From NCBI GenBank assembly GCA_025356015.1, contig JANXYO010000067.1:1-64000 (forward strand): a DNA stretch of 64,000 bases. Direction: 5' to 3'. Under the pieces are notes generated by a model. It saw only the letters and a list, made by a program, of their open reading frames with translations, was not told the DNA's origin and searched no databases. Below, piece after piece: positions 32,352 to 40,917 of this stretch. The stretch is from Spirochaetaceae bacterium (GTDB taxonomy: Bacteria; Spirochaetota; Spirochaetia; Treponematales; Rectinemataceae). Positions within the stretch are counted from its first letter, which is position 1; each line of letters opens with the position of its first letter. A program made the position numbers and the translations under genes.

Positions 32352-33389
32352 TTAGAAGGACTGGCGGATCTTGATCGAGGGGTCGATGAGGAAGTTCTTC
32401 TCCTTCGGCGAGCTGTGGGCCACGAGACGCTCGAAGGCGATCCTGACAGCGCGGTAGCCCTGGTCCTCGGGCTCCTGGCAGATAGTCGCGAGAATGCCCC
32501 CGTCGTTGATGGCCTCCATGATGGGCTTCGCGAGGTCGACGGAGACGATCTTGAGTTTGCGGTAGAGGCCCAGGTCCTTGACCGCCCTGAATCCGCCGAC
32601 GAGGCCTCCTGTGGCATAGAACAGGCAGTCTATGTCGGGATGCTTCCTCAGCATGTCGAGGGTCAGGCTGTAGGCCAGGTCCTCGTCGCTCGGTATCTCG
32701 ACGACCTCCACGAGGGTCATGCCCATATACTCGGTCTCGATGGCCGCCTTCAGTCCCAGGAATCTGAGCTTGATGCTCTGCATGGTAAGGGGAGGCGAGA
32801 TCATCCCGATCCTCGCCCTGTCGCCGGCGAGGAGGCGGAAGAGCTCGGCGGCCATCTTGCCCGACTTGAAATAGTCGCAGCCCACATAGCAGAGGTAGTC
32901 GGTACGGTCGAGGAAGTTGGTCAGGTAGACTACGGGGATCCCCTCGGCCGCGAGAGCGTTGATCCGCGAGACGATGCGCTCGTCGCTCATCGGGATCAGG
33001 ATGATCGCCTTGAAGCCCTCGCTCACGGCCTCGTCGATGTTCCGCAGCTGGGCCTCCACGCTGAAGTTCGCGCCCCGCTTGATGGCGATCGAGATGCCGA
33101 AATCCTTGATCTCCCCGGCCGCCTTCTCCATGCCCTTGATGACATCGTCATAGAACAGGTTGCCCTGGACGTGGAGGATGGCGCAGATCTTTATGTCGCG
33201 TCTCTGGGTGGCCAGGGACTTGGCAACGGTGTTCGGCTGGTAGTTCAGGGCCTTGGCGATCTCCTCGACCCGCCTTGCGATCTCGGGCTTTACCCTGCCC
33301 CGTCCGTTCAGGACGCGGTCCACCGTGCCGCGGGAGATTCCGCAGAGCTCGGCGATCATCTTCAGGGTGGGTCTCGGGGACTTGGTCAT
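32352..33389 (-). CDS. LacI-family transcriptional regulator of the sulfatase operon
   Basis: 345 aa. N-terminal LacI HTH (residues ~7-55: PTLKMIAELCGISRGTVDRVL, hinge YQPNTVAKSLATQ) plus a sugar-binding-protein-like effector domain with GMEKAAGEIKDFGISIAIKRG, AIILIPMSDERIVSRI and VVYLTNFLDRTDYLCYVGCDY. Subtype resembling regulators that bind inducers directly. Last gene of the sulfatase/ABC operon, only 3 bp after the sulfatase gene, and probably autoregulatory through the palindrome GTGTGCACGTGCACAC at 40713-40728, which has the central CG typical of LacI operators. Confidence 0.9.
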   Translation of the reverse strand: MTKSPRPTLKMIAELCGISRGTVDRVLNGRGRVKPEIARRVEEIAKALNYQPNTVAKSLATQRRDIKICAILHVQGNLFYDDVIKGMEKAAGEIKDFGISIAIKRGANFSVEAQLRNIDEAVSEGFKAIILIPMSDERIVSRINALAAEGIPVVYLTNFLDRTDYLCYVGCDYFKSGKMAAELFRLLAGDRARIGMISPPLTMQSIKLRFLGLKAAIETEYMGMTLVEVVEIPSDEDLAYSLTLDMLRKHPDIDCLFYATGGLVGGFRAVKDLGLYRKLKIVSVDLAKPIMEAINDGGILATICQEPEDQGYRAVRIAFERLVAHSSPKEKNFLIDPSIKIRQSF

Positions 33390-33392
33390 GCT

Positions 33393-34881
33393 CTAGGCTT
33401 CTTCCTCGAGCCACTGTACCGTTTCCCAGACTCTTTCGCCATCGTTCGCCTGGGGGGCGCCCGGGGTGGTCCTGCCCCGCCTGACGCAGTCCGCGAGGAG
33501 CCTGCGGTAGGCCGTGTAGAGCTCTGGCCGCTCCTCGATGATGTTCCGCCTCTCGCCTATGTCGGTCTCGAGGTCGTAGAGCTGGAATTCGGGCATCGCG
33601 TCGGTCCAGGCCTCGACGCTCATGAGGCTGGGGTTCGGCATGGGTCCCGTCTCGCCCCCGGAACCGGGGCACATCTCGAGCTTGTAGCGTCCCATGCGCA
33701 GGGAGAGTGAGCCGTCGTAGCTCTGGTGGATGATGTGCTCCCTGACCTCGCCCCCATCGGGATCGAGCCAGAGGGGAAGGTTCGAGACGCTGTCCTCCCC
33801 CGCCGATTCAGGCAGAACCACGCCCAGGAGCTCGGCCATCGTGGCCATGAGATCGCCGAGGCAGACGATGCCCGCTCTGACCTTCCCGGCCGGTATGGCG
33901 GCCGGCCAGCGGATCAGCAGCGGTATGCGGTGGCCTCCCTCCCAGATGTCGAACTTGTGCCCACGGAAGACATAGCTCGGGTTGTGGCCATGCCGCCTGA
34001 GCTCCTCGAAGTCGGCCATGGGAGAGCAGCCGTTGTCGGAAGTGAAGATGAGGATGGTGTTCTCGTAGAGCCCTGTGGCCTTGAGCTTCTCGGTGATCGT
34101 GCCAACGACGGCGTCGCACATGAGGACGAAGTCCCCGTATGCGTTCGTGCCCGATTTCCCGCGGAACTCCTTCGAGGGCAGGATGGGCGTGTGGGGGGCG
34201 GGCAGGGGGAAGTAGATGAAGAAGGGCTCGTCCCTGTACTCGTCGATCTTCCCGCAGACCTTGTCGGTCAGGTGGCCCAGCACCTCCTCGTGGACGAAGT
34301 CGGGAGCAGTAGGGCCCCTGCGCCAGAAGCCCTTGCCCTCGCCCTCGGTCTCGCGGTCCGGAAGATGGGTGAAGCGGTCGTTCTCGATGTAGATGTAGGG
34401 AGGCATGTCGAGTGAGGCCGAGATCCCGTAGTAGTAGTCGAAGCCCTTCGTGACCGGCGAGTCGGCGATCGGTGCGGCGTAGTCGATGCCCGGGCAGGTC
34501 TCGAAACCCTGCCTGAATTCGAAGTCCGGCGTCTTTGCGAAGCCCATGCCCAGGTGCCACTTGCCCACGGCAGCGGTGCGGTAGCCCTCTGCCCTGAACA
34601 GGTCGGCGACCGTCATGCGCCCCGGCTCGATCAGGGCTTCCGAATAGCCGGAGATGACCCCCGACTTGAGCCTCGAGCGCCAGTTGTAGCGCCCCGTCAT
34701 GATGCTGTAGCGCGAGGGAGTGCAGACGGCCGAGCTGGAATGGGCGTCGGAGAACCGGATGCCGCTTTCGCATATCGCGTCGAAGTTCGGGGTCCTGAAG
34801 GGGCATTTCTCGTTCTGGGCCGAGACGTCCCCGTAGCCCATGTCGTCGGAGGATATAGATGAGGTTGGGCCTTGCCCTCAC
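33393..34881 (-). CDS. Formylglycine-dependent sulfatase with an apparent N-terminal frameshift
   Basis: Type I sulfatase hydrolysing sulfate esters. The FGly motif SSAVCTPSRYSIMTGR is intact (Cys at residue 40 counted from the internal ATG at 34841), as are FDYYYGIS and TSDNGCSPM. The expected opening R-P-N-L-I-Y-I-L-x-D-D-M-G-Y-G is split: GTG at 34881 starts RARPNLIYIL in one frame and DDMGYGDVS continues in another. The sequence reads CTC-C-GAC where a whole codon is expected (34847-34851), i.e. two bases missing or one extra. The GTG overlaps the upstream sulfatase stop (GTGA), so it was the original start. Without repair the protein would start at 34841 and lose the first metal-binding Asp pair. 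No signal peptide: cytoplasmic. Confidence 0.82.
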
Positions 34882-36416
34882 GACGCCCCTCCCGTCCTCG
34901 CCTGTGCCTTCGTCCGCGGCCCCGCCTCCAGGCCCATGCGCTGGAACTGCTCGGGCGGGGCATCGTTGTCCCGCATGAGAGCGGCCATGAGGCACTCAAG
35001 CCGCGCCCGGGTCTGGGGATCGTCGAGGCTGTGGCGCTGCTGGGGATCGAGCTCGAGGTCGTAGAGGAAGTCCTGGTGCAGGAAATCGCTCTCCATCATG
35101 CCCGACATCGAGTAGGGCTCCCTTTCGTCCCAGACCCCTGCGTCGACCCTGAGGGTCTGGAGACCCTTGGTGAAGGAGAAAGGCGGAGCCATGACCGCCG
35201 TCCTGAGCTCCTCGACGGTGAAGCGGCGCCTCATGTGCATGGGCACCAGGGTGTACTGGTAGAGCGGCCCGTTGTCGGCCGTCCTCACTCCCCGCATATA
35301 GACGTAGCGGCCGTCGGTGCAGTTCACCGAGCCACCGAACATCCCGAAGAGGGCCGCGCTCCGGACGGGCTTGTCCAAGCTGATGACCTCGCGCAGATCC
35401 CGGCCCTCCATGTCCGGTGGCGGCTCCTTGCCGAAGAAGCCCAGGAGGGTCGGAGGCAGGTCGATGGTCTGGACGATCGAGTTGCGCACCGCGTTGGAGG
35501 CGGCGCAGCGGGGATCCCAGATGAAGAGAGGAGTCAGGGCCACCTCGTTGTAGAAGGGCATCACGAGCTTGCCCCAGTAGTCGTGCTCGGCCAGGAGGAA
35601 GCCGTGGTCGGTGTTCACGATAAGCATCGTGTCCTTCCACATGTCGTGCTCGTCCATGTAGTCCAGGAGCTTCCCGAGGTAATCGTCGCACATGCTGAGC
35701 AGGGCGCAGTACTGCAGCCGCATGTTCTCGGCATCCTGGCGGCTCTCGCTCACCGGCCCGTAGTTCGGCCAGTCGTTCTTGCCGCCATCGAGGCCAGGAT
35801 AGAGGGAGCGGTGCTTCTCGTCGGAAAGGAAGGGCTCGTGGGGATCGAAGCACTCGACATGGAGGAGCCAGTCGTCGGCCTCGTGGTTGGCGTCCAGGAA
35901 GCCGAAGGTCTCGCGGAATACCTTGTCCAGGGGCAGCTCCCCCTCCTTCCCCAGGTACTTCCTGTTCACGGCATCGGCGCGGACAAGGAGACGCTTCTGG
36001 TAGGCGAGGTTCGCAGGCAGGGGCGGGGCCTTGGCCTCGCCCTTCCACTTGTCGCCCTCCTGGCCCCGGATGAACTCATAGGAATTGTAGCGGTTGTGGA
36101 AGGTGGCCCCGCCGTCCTCCCAGTAATGCTGGTGATCGGTGATCAGGTGGGTGTAGACCCCGCCCTCGGTGAGGAGCTCGATCGCGGAATCATCGAAGGG
36201 CTCAAGCGGACCCCAGCTGCGGTGGAGGAAATTGTACCTGCCTGTGTGCAGCTCCCTGCGCGCCGGAATGCAGGGCATGCTGCCTATGAAGCTGCGGTCG
36301 AATCGGACGGTCTTCTCCCCAAGGCGGCGGAAGTTAGGCGTGTGCGTCCAGTCGCAGCCATATGCGGACAGCATATGCCTGTTGAGCGAGTCGAACATGA
36401 GCATTATGGCTTTCAT
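34878..36416 (-). CDS. Formylglycine-dependent sulfatase 2
   Basis: 512 aa, alkaline-phosphatase superfamily. It starts MKAIMLMFDSLNRHMLSAYG without a signal peptide, so it acts in the cytoplasm. FGly motif GSMPCIPARRELHTGR with Cys49 (C-x-P-x-R, a form matured by anaerobic maturases). Metal and substrate residues: LMFDS near the N-terminus, HVECFDPHEPF and NTDHGFLLAEHDYWGK. Closest in feel to sulfatases acting on small sulfated sugars or phosphonate monoesters; the substrate is unknown. It lies between the ATPase genes and the second sulfatase (4-bp overlap). Confidence 0.88.
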   Translation of the reverse strand: MKAIMLMFDSLNRHMLSAYGCDWTHTPNFRRLGEKTVRFDRSFIGSMPCIPARRELHTGRYNFLHRSWGPLEPFDDSAIELLTEGGVYTHLITDHQHYWEDGGATFHNRYNSYEFIRGQEGDKWKGEAKAPPLPANLAYQKRLLVRADAVNRKYLGKEGELPLDKVFRETFGFLDANHEADDWLLHVECFDPHEPFLSDEKHRSLYPGLDGGKNDWPNYGPVSESRQDAENMRLQYCALLSMCDDYLGKLLDYMDEHDMWKDTMLIVNTDHGFLLAEHDYWGKLVMPFYNEVALTPLFIWDPRCAASNAVRNSIVQTIDLPPTLLGFFGKEPPPDMEGRDLREVISLDKPVRSAALFGMFGGSVNCTDGRYVYMRGVRTADNGPLYQYTLVPMHMRRRFTVEELRTAVMAPPFSFTKGLQTLRVDAGVWDEREPYSMSGMMESDFLHQDFLYDLELDPQQRHSLDDPQTRARLECLMAALMRDNDAPPEQFQRMGLEAGPRTKAQARTGGAS

Positions 36417-36465
36417 CGTGTTCCCTGATCTTCCTTGACGCGGTGTGGCCGGAATCTGCCCCGGG

Positions 36466-37209
36466 CTACCACCATTTGATGAGTTCGGTAACCTGGTTCC
36501 TCAGGGCCACGAATCCCGGATCGGCTATGTTCCTGGGCCGCCCCAGGCGGTTCTCCACCCGCTTCTTGATGGTCGTGGGCTTGTTCGTGAGCACGAGGAT
36601 GTTCTCGCTCAGGTAGACGGCCTCCTCGATGTTGTGAGTTATGAAGATCACCGTCGTTCCGGTCTTTTCCCAGAGCTTCACCAGCTCGTCTTCCAGCCTG
36701 AAGCGCAGCTCGATGTCGAGCTGGCCGTAGGGCTCGTCCATCAGCAGGAGCTCCGGCCTCGTGGCGAAGGCGCGGGCGATGACGACGCGCTGCAGCATGC
36801 TCATCGAGAGCTGGTTGGGGTAGTAGTCCCTGAACTTGCCGAGCCCGACGATGTCCAGGACATCCTCCACCATCTCCCTGCGCTGCGGGTCGCTCACCCT
36901 CTTGACCCCCAGACCGAAGCCGACATTCTGCTCGACCGTCAGCCAGGGCATGGTCGAGTTCTCCTGGAAGATGTAGGCGATGTTGTGGCGCATGAGATCC
37001 ACGCTTTCCCCGTTCACAAGGATCTCGCCCGAGGTGATGTCGTAGAGCTTCGTCAGGGAGTTGAGGAAGGTCGTCTTGCCGCATCCGGTCGGCCCGACGA
37101 CGCAGAGAAACTCCCCCTCCCGGACGTCGAAGCTCACCTTGTCCAGGACGAGGAGGTCGCCGAAGCACTTCGTGAGGTCTGTGACCTTGACTTTGACCTT
37201 GCTTTCCAT
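36466..37209 (-). CDS. ABC transporter ATP-binding protein A (SsuB/TauB-type)
   Basis: 247 aa, nitrate/sulfonate/taurine family. Walker A VGPTGCGKTTF, signature LSMSMLQRVVIARAF (LSMSM replaces the usual LSGGM), Walker B LLMDEPYGQLD, switch His ITHNIEEAV. The altered signature is unusual but conservative. It probably pairs as a heterodimer with the second ATPase encoded just upstream, as two permeases are also present. Confidence 0.9.
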   Translation of the reverse strand: MESKVKVKVTDLTKCFGDLLVLDKVSFDVREGEFLCVVGPTGCGKTTFLNSLTKLYDITSGEILVNGESVDLMRHNIAYIFQENSTMPWLTVEQNVGFGLGVKRVSDPQRREMVEDVLDIVGLGKFRDYYPNQLSMSMLQRVVIARAFATRPELLLMDEPYGQLDIELRFRLEDELVKLWEKTGTTVIFITHNIEEAVYLSENILVLTNKPTTIKKRVENRLGRPRNIADPGFVALRNQVTELIKWW

Positions 37210-37227
37210 GGTGTGTTCCTCCCCTTC

Positions 37228-37995
37228 CTACAGAGCCCGGTCGAGCATCCCGGAGATCTCCTGCCTCAGGGCAAGGAACCGGGAATCCACGTAGTCGCGG
37301 GGACGAGGGAGGTCGATGACGTATTCGGCCTTGATCCTGGTCGGGCAGTTGGCCAGCACCACGATCCTGTCGGCCAGGTAGAGGGCCTCCTCGATATTGT
37401 TGGTGACAAAGACGGTGGTCCGCTTCTCGACCGACATGATCCTCTGGAGCTCCTCCTGCATGAGGTAGCGCGTCTGGGCATCCAGGGCACCGAAGGGCTC
37501 GTCCATGAAGAGCACGGCCGGCTCGTTGCAGTAGGCGCGGGCGATGCCCACCCGCTGCTTCATGCCACCGGAGAGCTTGACAGGGAAGGCGTCCTCGAAG
37601 CCCTGCAGGCCCACGAGCTCGATGTAGCGCTGGGCCCGCCCGCGCCGCTCCTGCTTGCCGACCCCTCGCATCTTGAGCCCGTATTCCACGTTGCCCATGA
37701 CCGTGAGCCAGGGGAAGAGGGCGATCGACTGGAAGACGACCCCGCGCTCGGGGCCGGGGCCAGAGACGGCCTTCCCGTTGACGACCACCGAGCCTGTGCT
37801 CGCGGTCTCAAGACCCGACATCATGTTGAGCAGGGTCGTCTTGCCGCATTGCCCCGGACCGAAGAGCACGACGAATTCGTTGCTCCTTGCCTTGAGGGAG
37901 AAGTCGGCGACGACCTCGAACTCTCCGTTTGGAGTCTCGAAGGTCTTGGTGAGGCCTTCGCAATCGATGATGAAAAAGCTTTCGTTCGAGTTCAT
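37228..37995 (-). CDS. ABC transporter ATP-binding protein B (SsuB/TauB-type)
   Basis: 255 aa from ATG 37995 (ATGA overlap with the permease gene). Walker [14 protein letters not shown], signature [15 protein letters not shown], Walker [12 protein letters not shown], and [15 protein letters not shown], where Asn replaces the usual switch His (THNIEEA). Loss of this His suggests its ATP site is weak or degenerate; ATPase A keeps His but has a modified signature, so the two may complement each other in one heterodimer. Confidence 0.9.
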   Translation of the reverse strand: MNSNESFFIIDCEGLTKTFETPNGEFEVVADFSLKARSNEFVVLFGPGQCGKTTLLNMMSGLETASTGSVVVNGKAVSGPGPERGVVFQSIALFPWLTVMGNVEYGLKMRGVGKQERRGRAQRYIELVGLQGFEDAFPVKLSGGMKQRVGIARAYCNEPAVLFMDEPFGALDAQTRYLMQEELQRIMSVEKRTTVFVTNNIEEALYLADRIVVLANCPTRIKAEYVIDLPRPRDYVDSRFLALRQEISGMLDRAL

Positions 37996-38786
37996 GTGCC
38001 CTGCCTGTTCCATGCCAGGAGCTTCGCCTCGACTTCCCTCATGATGGTGGCGAGCATGAAGCCGATGAGCCCGATCGCGATGATCCCGACGAGGATCTGG
38101 GTCGTGTTGTTCATCTCCATTCCGCTCACTATCACCCAGCCCACGCCCTCGGAGGAGCGCACCATCTCCGCGGCCAGGACAGTCGCCCAGCTGGTGGAAA
38201 GGGCGACCTGGAGGCCCGCGAAGATATAGGGTGTGGAGGCTGGCAGCACGATGCTCGTGAAGAGCTGGCGGTCGTTCGCCCCGAGCATCTTCGCGGCACC
38301 GACGAGGACGCGGTCGACCGACCTGGCTCCGTCGAAGGAGTTGAGGGTTATGCTCGCGAAGGCGGAGAGGAAGATCAGGAAGTACTTCGCGCTTTCCCCC
38401 AGGCCAAACCAGATGATGGCGATGGGGATCCAGGCTATCGGCGGGATCGGCCTGATCATCTCGTAGAAGGGCCTGAAGATCGCCTCGGCCGTGCGGTACC
38501 AGCCCATGGCAAGGCCGAGGCCTATGCCGATGACAGCGGCGGCCGTGTAGGCGACCATGACGCGGGAGAGGCTCCACATCGCGTGGCCGAGAATTGTGTA
38601 CTTCCCGATCTTGGTCGTGAAGGAGGCGACGAACTTGCCGAGGACGACGGAGGGGCCGGGGAGAAGCTTGCCGAGGGCCGTCCCGTTGGTGCCGAAGTGC
38701 CACAGGGCTATAAAGCACCCGATCGAGAAGAGCCCGGCGAGGATCCGGAAGATGGTGACTGCGCTCGCGCTGTTGCGTGTGTTCAT
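37992..38786 (-). CDS. ABC transporter permease B (SsuC-type)
   Basis: 264 aa, BPD_transp_1 family with about six helices. The coupling-loop motif region reads AAKMLGANDRQLFTSIVLPASTPYIFAGLQVAL, recognisable as EAA-type (given here as a family feature). The first helix is at ~10-30 (IFRILAGLFSIGCFIALW). It forms the channel with the overlapping permease A gene; 4-bp overlaps on both sides. Confidence 0.9.
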   Translation of the reverse strand: MNTRNSASAVTIFRILAGLFSIGCFIALWHFGTNGTALGKLLPGPSVVLGKFVASFTTKIGKYTILGHAMWSLSRVMVAYTAAAVIGIGLGLAMGWYRTAEAIFRPFYEMIRPIPPIAWIPIAIIWFGLGESAKYFLIFLSAFASITLNSFDGARSVDRVLVGAAKMLGANDRQLFTSIVLPASTPYIFAGLQVALSTSWATVLAAEMVRSSEGVGWVIVSGMEMNNTTQILVGIIAIGLIGFMLATIMREVEAKLLAWNRQGT

Positions 38787-39562
38787 GAGAAGCGTCCTCC
38801 CTTGACCACCCGGCGTTCCAGAAGGCTAAGGAGCCAGGTGAGGAAGGCCCCGACCGAGCCGATCGTTATCATTCCGGCGATGATGACATCGGGCCTGTAA
38901 AGGCCCCGGCACTGCATGATCATGAAGCCGAGACCCTGGGTGGAGGCGAGAAGTTCGGCTGCCACGAGGGCGCTCCACGAGGAGCCCAGGGCCACGCGCA
39001 TGCCGGTGAGGACCAGGGGGAGGGAGGTGGGTATCGCGATCTTGAAAAGCATCTCGAGGTTCCCTGCGCCGAAAGTCCGCGCCACCCAGAGATGGACGGC
39101 CTTGGTCTGCTTGATCCCCGAATAGGAGTTGACGACGCAGGCCGTGAAGGAGGAAAGAAAGATGACCATGGCCTTCGACATGACTCCGATGCCGAAAAGG
39201 ATGATCATGAGTGGTATCCACGCGATGCCCGGGATGGGACGAAGCATGTCGAAGAGGGGCCTCGCGAACCAGTCGAACCGCGTGAACCAGGCCATGCAGA
39301 TGCCCAGGGGGACACCGATGAACACTCCCATGAGGTAGCCGGTCAGGGAAACCTGGAGGCTCGCGATCACGTGCTGCGGCAGGGTCGCCCCGTCCGGGTT
39401 CGGGTCCCAGAACTTGATGACAAGGGTACGCAGCACCTTGACCGGGCTCGGGAAGGTCGTGGAGGGCACGAGCTTGAGGATGTCGGTGGCGAGCCACCAG
39501 GCCGCGAGCACGGTCGAGACCGCCAGCAGCGACAAAAGCAGATATCTCCGATCTTTCTTCAC
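38783..39562 (-). CDS. ABC transporter permease A (SsuC-type)
   Basis: 259 aa, BPD_transp_1 family. N-terminal helix LLLSLLAVSTVLAAWWLAT, coupling loop ARTFGAGNLEMLFKIAIPTSLPL, and IPGIAWIPLMIILFGIG before it. Two distinct permeases plus two ATPases make this a heteromeric variant of the usually homodimeric sulfonate-type importer. Separated from the binding-protein gene by ~100 bp carrying a strong hairpin. Confidence 0.9.
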   Translation of the reverse strand: MKKDRRYLLLSLLAVSTVLAAWWLATDILKLVPSTTFPSPVKVLRTLVIKFWDPNPDGATLPQHVIASLQVSLTGYLMGVFIGVPLGICMAWFTRFDWFARPLFDMLRPIPGIAWIPLMIILFGIGVMSKAMVIFLSSFTACVVNSYSGIKQTKAVHLWVARTFGAGNLEMLFKIAIPTSLPLVLTGMRVALGSSWSALVAAELLASTQGLGFMIMQCRGLYRPDVIIAGMITIGSVGAFLTWLLSLLERRVVKGGRFS

Positions 39563-39594
39563 CTGTCTGGTCCTTGTGCCTGGGTATCCGCGCG

Positions 39595-39631
39595 GCCGGT
39601 CCTGGGCCGGCCCGGCCTTGGCCGGACCGGC
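39595..39631 (-). terminator. Strong intercistronic hairpin after the NMT1-type binding protein gene
   Basis: Outer stem GCCGGTCC (39595-39602) / GGACCGGC (39624-39631), with further GC-rich pairing inside. No T-run. It lies between the binding-protein stop and the first permease gene, a position like the hairpins after the other three binding-protein genes. Confidence 0.55.
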
Positions 39632-39661
39632 TGGCTCTGGCGCCGCTTTTCGGTGAGTCGC

Positions 39662-40693
39662 CTACTTCGCCACCTTGACGTCGACGCCGATGGCGTCCTT
39701 CAGGATCGAGGTTTCGAAGGACTTCTGCACATTGGGCACATTCTCCTTCTCGATCTTGCCGCCCGCGGCGTAGAAGACCGACATGTCAACCATGCCCTGG
39801 CCGAAGACGAAGTCGGGCTTCCTGAGGAAGTCCTTCGTGATGTAGTCGCGGGCCTTGATCTCGTTGGCCATGGTCTTCGCGTCGTAGACGCGGCCATTGT
39901 CGCCGAACCACTTGATGGAGAACTTGGCGCGGAGATCCTTGTCCTGCAGGGCCTCGCAGGCCCGATACACCGCCTTGACGAACTTGACCACCTCGGCCCG
40001 CCTCGTGGCTACCACTTCTTTGCGGGCGAGGAGTCCGTCATAGAGGGTGACGCCCGTGGCGTCCTCGAAGGAAGCGGCCTGGACAAAGCCGGCGGCCTCG
40101 GCGTCAAAGGAGAAGGGAGGGACGGAGGAGAGGATGTCGCCCTGGTTGGCCTTGAAGGCCTGGAGCCCGGGCCCGAAATCCATGGAGATCGTCTTGACGT
40201 CGCTGTCCTTGAGTCCGAAGCGCTGGACATAGCGGACTACCATGAACTGGGCGGTGGTACCGAGGGCAGCGATGAAATTGGCCCCCTTGATGGTCTCGGG
40301 GGAGCCGTACATCTTGGGATAGGCGGGAAGCTTGCCCTTCGCCGTGAGGATCTTCGAGTCGGGGCGGACGTAGAGGCCCTGGCCCCCCGTCGTGTTGATC
40401 TCGCCCACCCAGTTGCAGCTGCCGATCGCGAGGGAGAAGACCGATGCGCCGCCCGAGGCTGCGACGTCAATCTGCTTGGCGCCGAGGGCCTCGTTGATGG
40501 GAGCTCCGTTCACGAACATGACAATCTCGACGTCCAGGCCCTCGTCCTTGAAGAAGCCGTTCTCGTAGGCGTACTGCACGGGCACTCCGATGGTCGAGGG
40601 CATGGTGCCGATCCTGAGCTTCGCGGGCGCGGCCCAGGCCGAGGCTCCGACCAGCAGCATGGCAAGAACAAGCAGGGCGATCGTTCTTCTCAT
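39662..40693 (-). CDS. NMT1/SsuA-type ABC transporter substrate-binding protein
   Basis: 343 aa from ATG 40693 (AAGGAGAG upstream). The signal peptide MRRTIALLVLAMLLVGASAWAA is cleaved after AWA-A and has no lipobox, so the protein is periplasmic. Fold of sulfonate/nitrate/thiamine-precursor binding proteins: LRIGTMPSTIGVPVQYAYENGFF, DVEIVMFVNGAPINEALGAKQIDVAASGG, then the hinge and second lobe. Being first in an operon with two sulfatases implies a sulfated or sulfonated organic ligand. Confidence 0.88.
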   Translation of the reverse strand: MRRTIALLVLAMLLVGASAWAAPAKLRIGTMPSTIGVPVQYAYENGFFKDEGLDVEIVMFVNGAPINEALGAKQIDVAASGGASVFSLAIGSCNWVGEINTTGGQGLYVRPDSKILTAKGKLPAYPKMYGSPETIKGANFIAALGTTAQFMVVRYVQRFGLKDSDVKTISMDFGPGLQAFKANQGDILSSVPPFSFDAEAAGFVQAASFEDATGVTLYDGLLARKEVVATRRAEVVKFVKAVYRACEALQDKDLRAKFSIKWFGDNGRVYDAKTMANEIKARDYITKDFLRKPDFVFGQGMVDMSVFYAAGGKIEKENVPNVQKSFETSILKDAIGVDVKVAK

Positions 40694-40712
40694 CTTCAAC
40701 TCTCCTTGGGTG

Positions 40713-40728
40713 GTGTGCACGTGCACAC
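40713..40728. promoter_or_regulatory. LacI-type operator of the sulfatase operon
   Basis: Perfect 16-bp palindrome GTGTGCACGTGCACAC with the central CG found in LacI-family operators. It lies about 10 bp downstream of the predicted -10 and 20 bp upstream of the binding-protein start, i.e. over the transcription start region. The obvious candidate ligand protein is the LacI regulator encoded at the end of the same operon. Confidence 0.75.
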
Positions 40729-40737
40729 GGTTGCGGT

Positions 40738-40766
40738 ATAATCAGGCTGGTTTGCGGAGCTGTCAA
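40738..40766 (-). promoter_or_regulatory. Promoter of the sulfatase/ABC operon
   Basis: Minus strand: -35 TTGACA (40766-40761), 17-bp spacer, -10 GATTAT (40743-40738), followed directly by the LacI-type palindrome. Confidence 0.65.
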
Positions 40767-40832
40767 GCACAAAACGGCGGAATCTGCCTTCTGTGGACAT
40801 GGGGCATATCCTCGTCCGCCGGGTTTTCTGCC

Positions 40833-40842
40833 GGGGGGGGGG
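40833..40842 (+). repeat. Ten-G homopolymer in the divergent sulfatase/maturase promoter region
   Basis: A run of ten G lies 11 bp upstream of the -35 of the maturase promoter. Tracts of this length are prone to slippage; here it would change spacing upstream of a promoter rather than a reading frame. Confidence 0.6.
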
Positions 40843-40853
40843 CGGCGTCTGGA

Positions 40854-40881
40854 TTGACAAAGCCGCGGCAGCTCGCATACT
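40854..40881 (+). promoter_or_regulatory. Promoter of the sulfatase-maturase operon
   Basis: -35 TTGACA (40854-40859), 16-bp spacer, -10 CATACT (40876-40881), with AAGGAAAG before the ATG at 40918. Divergent from the sulfatase operon promoter, ~90 bp apart. Confidence 0.6.
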
Positions 40882-40917
40882 CCAGACACTGCTCCAGGAA
40901 GGGGTCAAGGAAAGCCA

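Noticed and set aside
37228-38718. A 496-residue fusion of permease and ATPase
   Set aside because: The first half is an out-of-frame reading of the permease gene; the real ATPase starts at 37995 with an ATGA overlap.
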